Source of the DNA: Limoniibacter endophyticus
Lineage (GTDB): Bacteria; Pseudomonadota; Alphaproteobacteria; Rhizobiales; Rhizobiaceae
NCBI RefSeq assembly: GCF_014652835.1
Contig: NZ_BMZO01000003.1
Coordinates: 62,001-126,000, forward strand
DNA length: 64,000 nt
Direction: 5' to 3'
Shown here: positions 30,716 through 38,893 of the stretch, in pieces
Layout: every line of letters begins with the position of its first letter
Numbering within the stretch: position 1 is the first letter of the stretch
Made by a program: the position numbers and the translations under genes
Notes under the pieces: model-generated
Told to the model about the DNA's origin: nothing
The model's database searches: none
The model's input: the letters and a program-made list of their open reading frames with translations, nothing else

Positions 30716-32347
30716 TCAGGCCGCGGTTGCCTTGCCGACCTCCGAAACAGCGGAGCCTGCATCGCGCAGGATCATTTCCGCGGCCTTCTCTGCGATCATG
30801 ATGGTGGGCGAATTGGTATTGCCGGACGTAATTGTCGGCATTACCGATGCATCGACGACGCGCAAACCTTCTACGCCGCGCACGCGCAATTGCGGATCAA
30901 CGACACTCTTGTCATCTGCGCCCATGCGGCAAGTGCCAACCGGGTGAAAGATAGTCGTGCCGATCTCCCCGGCCGCCCTGGCCAGATCCTCGTCCGTTTC
31001 GTAGGCAGGGCCTGGCTTGAACTCTTCCGGCTTGAAGCAGGCAAAAGAGGGTTGTTTGACGATTTCCCGCGTCAGCCTGATGGCCCGTACCGCGGTTTGA
31101 CGGTCACTTTCTGCCGAAAGGTAATGCGGCTGTATGAGCGGTTTGTCGCGGAAATCATTGCTACGCAGATGCGTATGGCCGCGACTGTCCGGCCGCAGAT
31201 TGCACACGCTGGCCGTCACTGCGGGAAAAGGATGCACGGCTTCACCGAATTTTTCCAGGGAAAGCGGCTGTACGTGATATTGCAGATCGGGAGTCTCGCG
31301 TGACGGATCGGACTTGGTGAAGATGCCGAGTTGGCTCGGCGCCATGGACATCGGACCCGAGCGCTTCATTGCATATTCGAACGCGATACGCGCCTTGCCG
31401 AAGAGCTTGCTCGCCAGTTCATTGAGCGTCGGCACGCCGGTGACCTTGTAGGCCATACGCAATTGCAGATGATCCTGGAGATTCTCGCCGACATCGGTGA
31501 TTTCATGCAGAACTTGTATGCCCGCATTCTGGAGGACGTCGCCGCGCCCTATGCCTGAAAGCTCCAGAATATGCGGCGAGCCGATCGAGCCGGCGCTGAG
31601 AATAACTTCCCGGTTTGCCTTGATTGTCTTTTCCACCCCCTCATGGTGGAAGGTAACGCCGGTTGCGCGCCGCTCTTCAATCAGGATGCGACGCACATGT
31701 GCGCCCGTCGATACGGTCAGATTCTTGCGATGCACGGCTGGGCGCAGGAAGGCTTTAGCTGTATTCCAGCGAACGCCGTTGCGCTGGTTGACCTCGAAAT
31801 AGGACGAACCCTCATTGTTGCCGCGATTGAAATCCTTGATGATAGGGATGCCGGCTTCCGCAGCTGCATTCTGGAAGGCATCAAGCACTGCCCAGCGCAC
31901 GCGGGACTTTTCCACGCGCCATTCCCCGCCGGAGCCGTGCATGTCATTGTCGCCCAGATAGTGGTCTTCGGATTTACGAAAGAAGGGGAGTACGTCGCTC
32001 CAGCCCCAGCCCTCGCAGCCCATCTGCCGCCAGCGGTCGTAATCCTGTGCCTGGCCGCGCATGTAGATCATGCCATTGATGGAGGAGCAGCCACCCAGTA
32101 CGCGACCGCGTGGATAGGCAAGGCTGCGGCCATTCAAACCTTCTTCCGGCTCGGTCGTGAAACACCAGTCGGTGCGTGGATTGGAGATGCAATAGAGATA
32201 GCCGACAGGAATGTGGATCCAGTGATAATTGTCGCGACCACCAGCTTCGAGCAACAGGACAGAAACGTTCCGGTCCTGTGAAAGACGGTTAGCCAAAACA
32301 CACCCGGCACTGCCTGCACCTATGATGATATAGTCGAAGCGATCCAT
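30716..32347 (-). CDS. GMC family FAD-dependent oxidoreductase (choline dehydrogenase-like)
   Basis: 543 residues. The FAD-binding motif Y-I-I-I-G-A-G-S-A-G-C-V-L is at residues 5-17, followed by L-L-E-A-G-G near 33, G-C-S-S-I-N-G-M near 84 (GMC signature), and the C-terminal H-P-V-G-T-C-R-M-G and V-D-A-S-V-M-P near 480-510 with the catalytic His. The start at 32,347 follows a strong GGAGGAGG. The branched-chain-type ABC operon lies upstream on the same strand, so the transported compound may be its substrate (inference). I withhold betA, since betB and betI are absent and many paralogues exist. Confidence 0.85.
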   Translation of the reverse strand: MDRFDYIIIGAGSAGCVLANRLSQDRNVSVLLLEAGGRDNYHWIHIPVGYLYCISNPRTDWCFTTEPEEGLNGRSLAYPRGRVLGGCSSINGMIYMRGQAQDYDRWRQMGCEGWGWSDVLPFFRKSEDHYLGDNDMHGSGGEWRVEKSRVRWAVLDAFQNAAAEAGIPIIKDFNRGNNEGSSYFEVNQRNGVRWNTAKAFLRPAVHRKNLTVSTGAHVRRILIEERRATGVTFHHEGVEKTIKANREVILSAGSIGSPHILELSGIGRGDVLQNAGIQVLHEITDVGENLQDHLQLRMAYKVTGVPTLNELASKLFGKARIAFEYAMKRSGPMSMAPSQLGIFTKSDPSRETPDLQYHVQPLSLEKFGEAVHPFPAVTASVCNLRPDSRGHTHLRSNDFRDKPLIQPHYLSAESDRQTAVRAIRLTREIVKQPSFACFKPEEFKPGPAYETDEDLARAAGEIGTTIFHPVGTCRMGADDKSVVDPQLRVRGVEGLRVVDASVMPTITSGNTNSPTIMIAEKAAEMILRDAGSAVSEVGKATAA

Positions 32348-32428
32348 GACTTCCTCCTCCACGCCGGAGACAAAAGCCGGCACGGTCTCTCCCGACTTTG
32401 GGAAAGGTTCTCTTCAATTTGATTTTTA

Positions 32429-32459
32429 GGATGCTGCCCGACTGCCCCGGGCAGCATCC
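32429..32459. terminator. Strong hairpin between the ABC operon and the GMC gene
   Basis: GGATGCTGCCCG and CGGGCAGCATCC, 12 bp with a seven-base loop, lie just after the permease stop. On the minus strand, the direction of the genes, it is followed by TAAAAATC rather than a U-run, so it is a weak terminator or an mRNA stabiliser. GGTTTT follows on the other strand. Confidence 0.5.
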
Positions 32460-32463
32460 GGTT

Positions 32464-33465
32464 TTACGATTCGGTGTTCAGTCCGAATTTGCGCCCGATG
32501 CGCGAGTTGTAGAACTCGCCAATGATGCCGCGCCGGAACAGAAGCACACAAACCATGAAGACGATGCCGGTAATGACCGTGACCGGAAATTGTGACGTCG
32601 CCAGCGCGTTCTGCAATGTGACAATCAGCCCAGCACCGATAATAGGACCGATCAGCGTGCCGATACCGCCGAGAAGTGTCATCAGGATAACTTCGCCAGA
32701 CATCTGCCAACTGACATCGGTCAGCGTCGCAAGCTGGAATACGATAGCCTTCAACCCGCCCGCGAGTCCGGTCAGCGCGGCTGACATGACGAAAGCGGCG
32801 AGTTTGTAACGCGTCACGGAGTAACCGAGCGAGATCGCACGGTTCTCGTTCTCGCGGATCGAACGTAAAATCATGCCGAAAGGCGAGTTGACGATACGCC
32901 AGATAATGAAAAGCGCCGCCAGGAAAACCGCCATGACGAAGTAGTACATGTTCATCTGGTTGCCCAGATTGATGAAGCCCAGCAGATAGCCGCGCGGCAC
33001 TGACTGGATGCCGTCCTCGCCATGCGTGAACGGTGCTTGCAGGCAGAAGAAGAAGAACATCTGCGCCAAGGCCAACGTGATCATGGAGAAATAGATACCC
33101 TGGCGCCGGATCGCCAGGAAGCCGATGATGAGCCCAAGGATCGATGCGCCAAGAACACCGACCAGGATGCCGACTTCCGTTGGCAATCCCCAGACCTTCA
33201 CGGCATGCGCCGTAAAGTAGGCCGAGCCGCCGAAGAAGGCTGCATGGCCGAAGGACAGCAGCCCGGTGTACCCGAGGAGCAGGTTGAAGGCGCATGCAAA
33301 CAGCGCAAAGCACAGGATCTTCATCACTAAAACAGGATAGAAGAAGAAGGGTGCTGCGACGAGGCCTGCTATGCCGATGAGGATGAGCGCAAGCTTCAAG
33401 GGGGGCGAAAGCGTTGCGCGTTCCTTGGTGCCGTCGTGAACGGGTGTGTAGGTTGTCGTGTTCAT
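32464..33465 (-). CDS. Branched-chain amino acid-type ABC transporter permease (LivM-like)
   Basis: 333 residues with about nine or ten membrane segments. N-L-L-L-G-Y-T-G-L-L-S-F-G-H-A-A-F-F near 78 and A-L-T-G-L-A-G-G near 238 are the LivM signatures. It is the last gene of a five-gene importer. The ATG at 33,465 was chosen; an ATG at 33,474 overlaps the previous gene's end and is also possible. The exact solute class (amino acid, amide, quaternary amine) cannot be told. Confidence 0.88.
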   Translation of the reverse strand: MNTTTYTPVHDGTKERATLSPPLKLALILIGIAGLVAAPFFFYPVLVMKILCFALFACAFNLLLGYTGLLSFGHAAFFGGSAYFTAHAVKVWGLPTEVGILVGVLGASILGLIIGFLAIRRQGIYFSMITLALAQMFFFFCLQAPFTHGEDGIQSVPRGYLLGFINLGNQMNMYYFVMAVFLAALFIIWRIVNSPFGMILRSIRENENRAISLGYSVTRYKLAAFVMSAALTGLAGGLKAIVFQLATLTDVSWQMSGEVILMTLLGGIGTLIGPIIGAGLIVTLQNALATSQFPVTVITGIVFMVCVLLFRRGIIGEFYNSRIGRKFGLNTES

Positions 33466-33466
33466 A

Positions 33467-34354
33467 TCAAGCATCCCGTCCAAAGAGGCCCGCGGGGCGG
33501 ATCAGAAGTACGATCGCCATGATCACGAAGATCACGATGTTTGACGCCTCGGGGTAGAAGACCTTGGTGAGGCCCTCGGCCACCCCAAGCATGTAGCCAG
33601 TGACGATTGCTCCCATGATGGAGCCCATGCCCCCAACGACGACGACGGCAAAGACCACGATAATCAGGTTCGAACCCATCAGTGGACTGACTTGATATAC
33701 GGGCGCCGCCAGCACGCCGGCGAAAGCCGCAAGTGCGACACCGAGACCATAGGTGAAGGTCAAGAGCAGCGGAACGTTGACGCCGAAGGCCTGGACCAGC
33801 GTCGGGTTCTCTGTCGATGCGCGGAGATAGGAGCCGAGCTTTGTCTTTTCAATCAGAAGCCAGGTTCCGATACAGACGACCAGCGAGACCGCCACGACCC
33901 AGCCGCGATAGATCGGCAGGAACATGAAACCGAGATTGACCGCGCCGGTCAGCTGCGCTGGTGGTGCATAGGGTTGCCCCGACGATCCATAGAAATACCG
34001 AAAGGTTCCTTCGAGGAAGAGCGCCAGACCGAAGGTGAAGAGGAGGCCGTATAGGTGGTCGACCTTGTAGAGCCAACTCAGCATCGAGCGTTCGACGAAG
34101 GCTCCGATCACACCGACGATGATCGGCACGAGGATCAACGCTGGCCAGTAGCCCAGCCCAGCATAGCGCAGCAGCAGGAAACTTGCGAAAGCGCCGAGCA
34201 TATAGAAGGCGCCATGCGCGAAATTGATGACGCGGAGCATGCCGAAAATAACGGCAAGGCCGAGACTGAGCATCGCATAGAACGAGCCATTGATCAGGCC
34301 GATAAGCAATTGACCAAAAAAGGCTTGTAGGGGAATCCCAAAAAGCATCGTCAT
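33467..34354 (-). CDS. Branched-chain amino acid-type ABC transporter permease (LivH-like)
   Basis: 295-residue integral membrane protein. The N-terminal G-L-I-N-G-S-F-Y-A-M-L-S-L-G-L-A-V-I-F and V-I-N-F-A-H-G-A-F-Y-M are LivH hallmarks, and G-M-G-S-I-M-G-A-I near 240 is the loop that contacts the ATPases. It follows the LivF-like gene by three bases and meets the LivM-like gene at the stop, so it is certainly cotranscribed. Confidence 0.9.
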   Translation of the reverse strand: MTMLFGIPLQAFFGQLLIGLINGSFYAMLSLGLAVIFGMLRVINFAHGAFYMLGAFASFLLLRYAGLGYWPALILVPIIVGVIGAFVERSMLSWLYKVDHLYGLLFTFGLALFLEGTFRYFYGSSGQPYAPPAQLTGAVNLGFMFLPIYRGWVVAVSLVVCIGTWLLIEKTKLGSYLRASTENPTLVQAFGVNVPLLLTFTYGLGVALAAFAGVLAAPVYQVSPLMGSNLIIVVFAVVVVGGMGSIMGAIVTGYMLGVAEGLTKVFYPEASNIVIFVIMAIVLLIRPAGLFGRDA

Positions 34355-34357
34355 AAG

Positions 34358-35068
34358 TCAGACCCCCAGCGTTTCGTGCAATTCACCCATACGGGTGGAA
34401 AGTTCGGAGACGGGGAAAGAAGTCGTCGTCTTACCGTGGTCCATGAGATAAAAGCGGTCGGCGATGCGACTGGCAAAGCGGAAGTTCTGCTCAACCAGTA
34501 CGATCGTCATTCCACGCGCCTTCAGTTCCTGTAAGACGTCGCCGATGCGCTGGACGATAACCGGGGCCAGGCCTTCGGTCGGTTCATCCAGCAGCAAGAC
34601 CTTGACGCCGGTGCGCAGAATGCGGGCCATGGCCAGCATCTGCTGTTCGCCACCGGAAAGCTTGGTGCCGGTGCTGTTGCGTCGTTCTTTCAGGTTCGGA
34701 AACAACGTGTAGATTTCGTCTATGCTCATTCCGCCATCAGCAACGACGGGCGGCAACAGCAGGTTCTCCTGCACCGAAAGTGTGGCGAAGATGCCGCGCT
34801 CTTCCGGAACAAAGCCGATGCCCTGATGCGCCGAACGATGCAGGGGCACCTTCATCATGTCCTTGCCGTCCAGCTCGATCTTGCCAGTGCGCTTGCGCAC
34901 GATACCCATGATGGAACGCAATGTCGTGGTCTTGCCTACACCGTTGCGGCCCAGGATCGTGATCGTCTCGCCTTTTGCGACGGATAGATTTACTCCGTGC
35001 AGAACATGGCTTTCATTATACCAGGCATTCAGATTTTCTATGTGGAGGAGGAGTGTCTTTTCAGTCAT
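34358..35068 (-). CDS. ABC transporter ATP-binding protein (LivF-like)
   Basis: 236-residue ATPase. Walker A G-R-N-G-V-G-K-T-T near 36, V-P-E-E-R-G-I-F near 90 (typical of LivF), signature L-S-G-G-E-Q-Q near 138 and Walker B V-L-L-L-D-E-P near 157. The ATG at 35,068 overlaps the LivG-like gene by eight bases; the longer frame is only read-through of that gene. It works with the LivG-like ATPase as a heterodimer. Confidence 0.92.
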   Translation of the reverse strand: MTEKTLLLHIENLNAWYNESHVLHGVNLSVAKGETITILGRNGVGKTTTLRSIMGIVRKRTGKIELDGKDMMKVPLHRSAHQGIGFVPEERGIFATLSVQENLLLPPVVADGGMSIDEIYTLFPNLKERRNSTGTKLSGGEQQMLAMARILRTGVKVLLLDEPTEGLAPVIVQRIGDVLQELKARGMTIVLVEQNFRFASRIADRFYLMDHGKTTTSFPVSELSTRMGELHETLGV

Positions 35069-35837
35069 CGTCACGCCCCATATAGGCTTCGCGCACACGC
35101 GGATCATTGCTCACGGTCGCATAATCACCATCTGCCAGGATTTGCCCGCGCTGAAGCACGGTAATGCGGCTGCACAGGTCCGAGACAACGGACAGATTAT
35201 GCTCCACCATAAGCACAGCACGGTTCTCTCCCACGCGGCGGATAATATTGGAAACCGTGGCAATGTCCTCGCCGCCCATACCGGCCATGGGCTCATCGAG
35301 CAAAAGCACTTTCGGATCGAGGGCCAGGGTTGTGGCAATTTCAAGCACACGCTTGCGACCGTAGGAAAGCTCAGACGCTAGCGCATGGCGTGCATTTTCA
35401 AGTCCGACTTCCCGCAGGAGAGCCATCGCCTGATCGTTCAGCCGATCGAGCGCGGATACAGGCTGCCAGAACTGGATCGCCAGATTGTTAGGACGTTGCA
35501 AGGCAACACGTACATTGTCGAGCACGCTCAGATGCGGGAAGACCGCCGAAATCTGGAACGACCGGATCAGCCCCATCCGCGCTACGGCGGAAGCGCTGGT
35601 CTTGGTGATATCGGTCCCGAGAAATTCGATTTTCCCGGATGTCGGTTGCAAGAACTTCGTCAGAAGGTTGAAGACGGTTGTCTTGCCAGCGCCATTCGGT
35701 CCGATCAAGGCGTGCACCCTTGCATGGTGCACGTCGAGATCAACATTACTCACCGCCTTGAACCCGCCGAAGTCGCGGGTGAGACCGCGGGCGGAAAGCA
35801 CCACCCGCTGCGTCTCGTTTTGGCTTGCCGTCACCAT
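35061..35837 (-). CDS. ABC transporter ATP-binding protein (LivG-like)
   Basis: 258 residues. Walker A G-P-N-G-A-G-K-T-T near 46, R-S-F-Q-I-S near 89, signature L-S-Y-G-R-K-R near 155 (the LivG variant of LSGGQ), and Walker B V-L-L-L-D-E-P-M-A-G near 174. A GMG-E-D insert is typical of this subunit. It follows the binding-protein gene by five bases. Confidence 0.92.
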   Translation of the reverse strand: MVTASQNETQRVVLSARGLTRDFGGFKAVSNVDLDVHHARVHALIGPNGAGKTTVFNLLTKFLQPTSGKIEFLGTDITKTSASAVARMGLIRSFQISAVFPHLSVLDNVRVALQRPNNLAIQFWQPVSALDRLNDQAMALLREVGLENARHALASELSYGRKRVLEIATTLALDPKVLLLDEPMAGMGGEDIATVSNIIRRVGENRAVLMVEHNLSVVSDLCSRITVLQRGQILADGDYATVSNDPRVREAYMGRDDD

Positions 35838-35842
35838 GCCGC

Positions 35843-37057
35843 TTACTGCGTTACGAGCGGGCAGCCGCTCTCTTCCGGCTTAGCGTAGGCTTCAGCACCG
35901 GGAATGGTGGCAAGAACCTTATAGTAGTCCCATTCCTTCGTGCTTTCGTCCGGCTTCTTGACCTCGAGCAGGTAGACGTCGGAGATCATGCGTCCGTTTT
36001 TGCCGACCGATCCACCGCGGGCGAACACGTCCTCGACGGGCATTTCCTTAAGCTTGGCGGCGACCGCGTCGCTTTCGTCAGTGCCTGCCTCCTTGGCTGC
36101 CTTCAGATATTGCAAGACGGCCGAGTAAGTGCCTGCATGGACCATGTTCGGCATTCTGCCGTTGAATTTGGCGGCGTAGCGTTCGCCAAAGGCCCGGCTT
36201 TCATCGTCCCGATCCCAATAGAAGGATTCCGTCAGAGTCAGGCCTTGTGCGACATCCAGACCGACGCCATGCACGTCCGCGAGAGTGAAGAGCAGTGCGG
36301 CGAGGCGCTGACCGCCGGCCACGATGCCGAATTCCGCAGCCTGCTTGATGCTGTTCTGCGTGTCGACGCCGGCATTGGCAAGCCCGATGACCTTCGCGCC
36401 GGATGATTGCGCCTGCAGCAGGAACGACGAATAGTCGGTGGTTGCGAGCGGATGCTTGACCGCGCCGACCACCTGGCCGCCATTTGCCTTCACGACTGTG
36501 GAGGTCTGTTCCTCGAGCGAATAGCCGAAAGCATAATCCGCCGTCAGGAAGTACCAGCTATCACCGCCATCCTTGACCAGCGCGCCGCCGGTGCCAACGG
36601 CAAGGGCGTGCGTGTCGTAGGCCCAGTGGAAGCCGTAAGGGGTGCACTGCTTGCCGGTCAGTTCGGACGTTGCCGCACCCGTGTTGATGGTAATCTTTTT
36701 CTTTTCGTTGCTCAGGGCCTGGACGGCGAGGCCAACAGACGAGGTCGTCAATTCCATGATCGCATCGACCTGCTGCGTGTCGTACCATTCGCGGGCGATA
36801 TTGGACGCGATGTCGGGCTTGTTCTGATGATCGGCGTTGATCAACTGGATCTCTACGCCTTCAATCCCGCCATCTTTCTTGAAATCTTCGATAGCGAGTT
36901 CTGCTGCTGCAACAGATCCCTTGCCGCCGAAATCAGCATAAACGCCGGACTGGTCGTTCAATATGCCGATCTTGATGACATTATCGGAAAACTCTTGAGA
37001 AAAAGCGGTGCTCGAAAGAGCGAGTAGGCCAAAGGCCGTAAGAATGGATGTGCGCAT
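35843..37057 (-). CDS. Periplasmic substrate-binding protein of the branched-chain amino acid type
   Basis: 404 residues with a signal peptide (M-R-T-S-I-L-T-A-F-G-L-L-A-L, cleavage probably after F-S-Q near 22). The mature part I-K-I-G-I-L-N-D-Q-S-G-V-Y-A-D near 28 and A-I-S/V-G-L-A-V-Q-A-L with T-A-D-Y-A-F-G near 165 fit the LivK/ANF-receptor-like fold. The start has GGGAGGATACG upstream, which rejects the longer frame. It heads the operon and faces the LysR gene across a 173-base gap. Confidence 0.9.
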   Translation of the reverse strand: MRTSILTAFGLLALSSTAFSQEFSDNVIKIGILNDQSGVYADFGGKGSVAAAELAIEDFKKDGGIEGVEIQLINADHQNKPDIASNIAREWYDTQQVDAIMELTTSSVGLAVQALSNEKKKITINTGAATSELTGKQCTPYGFHWAYDTHALAVGTGGALVKDGGDSWYFLTADYAFGYSLEEQTSTVVKANGGQVVGAVKHPLATTDYSSFLLQAQSSGAKVIGLANAGVDTQNSIKQAAEFGIVAGGQRLAALLFTLADVHGVGLDVAQGLTLTESFYWDRDDESRAFGERYAAKFNGRMPNMVHAGTYSAVLQYLKAAKEAGTDESDAVAAKLKEMPVEDVFARGGSVGKNGRMISDVYLLEVKKPDESTKEWDYYKVLATIPGAEAYAKPEESGCPLVTQ

Positions 37058-37192
37058 CGTATCCTCCCATGGATGCATCACTAAGGAAACGGGACGTTTG
37101 CTGTTCCTCCCGAAACGGCCCGTTTGATATGAGCTTCACCAAAAGGCGAACTTGACGCAAGTCGCATCGTGAAACAATTTCCAAGCAGAGCC

Positions 37193-37208
37193 TGTTCAAT
37201 TTTGAACA
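37193..37208. promoter_or_regulatory. Dyad in the liv-type/lysR control region
   Basis: TGTTCAA-TT-TTGAACA, perfect 7-bp arms, 22 bases before the LysR start. Its location fits an autoregulatory site for the LysR protein, or a shared site for the divergent transporter operon. Confidence 0.5.
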
Positions 37209-37230
37209 AGCGGACCGGAGTGAGGATATA

Positions 37231-38136
37231 ATGCGATTTAGCTGGGACGATTTACGCTATTTCCTCGCCGTCGCGCGAAGTGGTCAGCTATCCTCAGCGG
37301 CACGTCGACTTCGCTCCAGTCACGCAACTGTGTCCCGGCGAATAGAAAATCTGGAGCTTGCACTTTCGGCAAAGCTCTTCGAACGCAACCCGCAAGGCTA
37401 CGTATTGACGCCGGCGGGGCAGCGTCTTCTCGCCTCAGCCCGTCGAATAGAACAGGAGGCCGAGCGCCTGCAGGAAGCGGCGACCGACTTTTCTCCTGTG
37501 CGCGGGGCGGTGCGTTTGAGCACATTGGAGGGTTTCGGAAACTATTTCCTTGCTGATCGTATGCGCAGCTTCACCGATGCCTTCCCGAATATTTCGCTGG
37601 AGCTCGTTACGATCCAGCAGATAATGGCGCTATCGCGTAAGGAAGCGGATCTTCTGGTTACGCTCGACCCGCCCAAAAGCGGGCCATATGTATGCGAGAA
37701 ACTCACCGATTACACCCTCAAGATTTATGGAGCCAAGGAGTATCTGCGTCGGCATCCGCCGATTGTCGATCCTGCGCAAGTGGGGCATCATCCTTTCATC
37801 GGATATATCGATGACATGATATTCTCGCCCGGCCTCGATTATCTGCACGATGTATTGCCGGGCTTGAAAGCAAAATTTCAAGCGAGCAGCATCATGTCTC
37901 AGCTCAAGGCGACTCAGCAGGGTATCGGGCTTTGCGTTCTGCCGGTTTTCATGGGGGAGGACGACCCGCTTCTCGAAGTCGTCTGTCCTGAGGCGATCAC
38001 CATAGAGCGCACATACTGGCTTGTTGTTCCCGATCAGGCACATGAGCTGGCGAGCGTGCGAGCCGTGGCGGGATACCTAAGGAAGGAGGTGTCCTCGACT
38101 CCCGAATTCTTTCTAGGAGATCAGGCTTTGAACTGA
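37231..38136 (+). CDS. LysR-family transcriptional regulator
   Basis: 301 residues. The N-terminal winged helix-turn-helix (residues about 7-65: Y-F-L-A-V-A-R-S-G-Q-L-S-S-A-A-R-R-L, then H-A-T-V-S-R-R-I-E-N-L-E) is clear; the remainder is the ligand-binding periplasmic-binding-like domain. It is divergent from the transporter/GMC operon and is probably its regulator. The 3' end overlaps the convergent TetR gene by 16 bases. Confidence 0.88.
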   Translation: MRFSWDDLRYFLAVARSGQLSSAARRLRSSHATVSRRIENLELALSAKLFERNPQGYVLTPAGQRLLASARRIEQEAERLQEAATDFSPVRGAVRLSTLEGFGNYFLADRMRSFTDAFPNISLELVTIQQIMALSRKEADLLVTLDPPKSGPYVCEKLTDYTLKIYGAKEYLRRHPPIVDPAQVGHHPFIGYIDDMIFSPGLDYLHDVLPGLKAKFQASSIMSQLKATQQGIGLCVLPVFMGEDDPLLEVVCPEAITIERTYWLVVPDQAHELASVRAVAGYLRKEVSSTPEFFLGDQALN

Positions 38137-38672
38137 TCGAGAATTTCAAAGAGCTTGTCGATGACGCGGGCTTCTTCGTCTCCATTGAGAAGCTGAGTGT
38201 CGAAAAGACGCATGCAGCGTAGGCCTTCGATGGCAAGGAAAGCGATCAAAGCCAGTTCGGGTTCGTTGTTTTGTGTCTTGAAGGTTTCCACCAGCTCCAT
38301 CTGGTAGCGGCGAATCGGCGTGATCATGTCAGGGTTTTCGGCGATGGCGGCGAGCACCCCCGTCGGCACGACCTTGCCCGCGCACCGTTCGCGGCGGTAG
38401 GCTTCGACAAAGGCTTTTATGCAGGCATTTTGAACGCCGCGATTTTCTTCTGCGGCCTTGAGGACTTCGGATTTGAGAACGCAAACATGCCCTTCGACTA
38501 ACGCCTCCATGAGCCGCGCCTTGCTCGAGAAATGATAGAGAAGACCGCTTTTCGATATGCCCGCTCTCTCGGCTACGGCATTCAGGGAAACGTTCGCGGT
38601 TCCGTTTTCATGTGCGATGGCCGTGGCCGCGTCCAGAATGCGGTCACGCGTCGAAACCCGATCCGAGGTCAT
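38121..38672 (-). CDS. TetR-family repressor of the adjacent RND efflux operon
   Basis: 183 residues with an N-terminal TetR helix-turn-helix (R-D-R-I-L-D-A-A-T-A-I-A near 9, V-S-L-N-A-V-A-E-R-A-G-I-S-K-S-G-L-L-Y near 29) and a C-terminal all-helical ligand domain (TetR_C type). The ATG at 38,672 gives the standard N-terminus; the longer frame would run through the operator. It is divergent from the efflux genes, and a palindrome in the gap is a likely target, also covering its own promoter. Confidence 0.87.
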   Translation of the reverse strand: MTSDRVSTRDRILDAATAIAHENGTANVSLNAVAERAGISKSGLLYHFSSKARLMEALVEGHVCVLKSEVLKAAEENRGVQNACIKAFVEAYRRERCAGKVVPTGVLAAIAENPDMITPIRRYQMELVETFKTQNNEPELALIAFLAIEGLRCMRLFDTQLLNGDEEARVIDKLFEILDQFKA

Positions 38673-38688
38673 ATATAATACTTTCAAA

Positions 38689-38717
38689 TTGACATTACCG
38701 ACCGGTCGGTACAGTAA
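38689..38717 (+). promoter_or_regulatory. Efflux promoter with palindromic TetR operator in its spacer
   Basis: TTGACA (38689-38694) and CAGTAA (38712-38717) are separated by exactly 17 bases. The last 16 of these form the perfect palindrome TACCGACCGGTCGGTA (38696-38711). Repressor bound there would exclude RNA polymerase. Confidence 0.65.
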
Positions 38718-38893
38718 AGGGAAACGTAACCAAATACGAGCTTTTTCGCGCGCCCGACGCAAGTTCACGGTCAACAGGTGCGGAAATCCGGATTTGAGTT
38801 CGAAATCGCATCGAAATCCGTGGTAGAAGGCTTTCGCTCCTAGAGAGACCGGCAGTGCTTCTAACGTCGAACGAGACCGGGGACAGGCTCGAC

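Noticed and set aside
32429-32459. Hairpin as a strong rho-independent terminator of the importer operon
   Set aside because: No U-run in the direction of transcription; reported only as a hairpin with possible weak termination.
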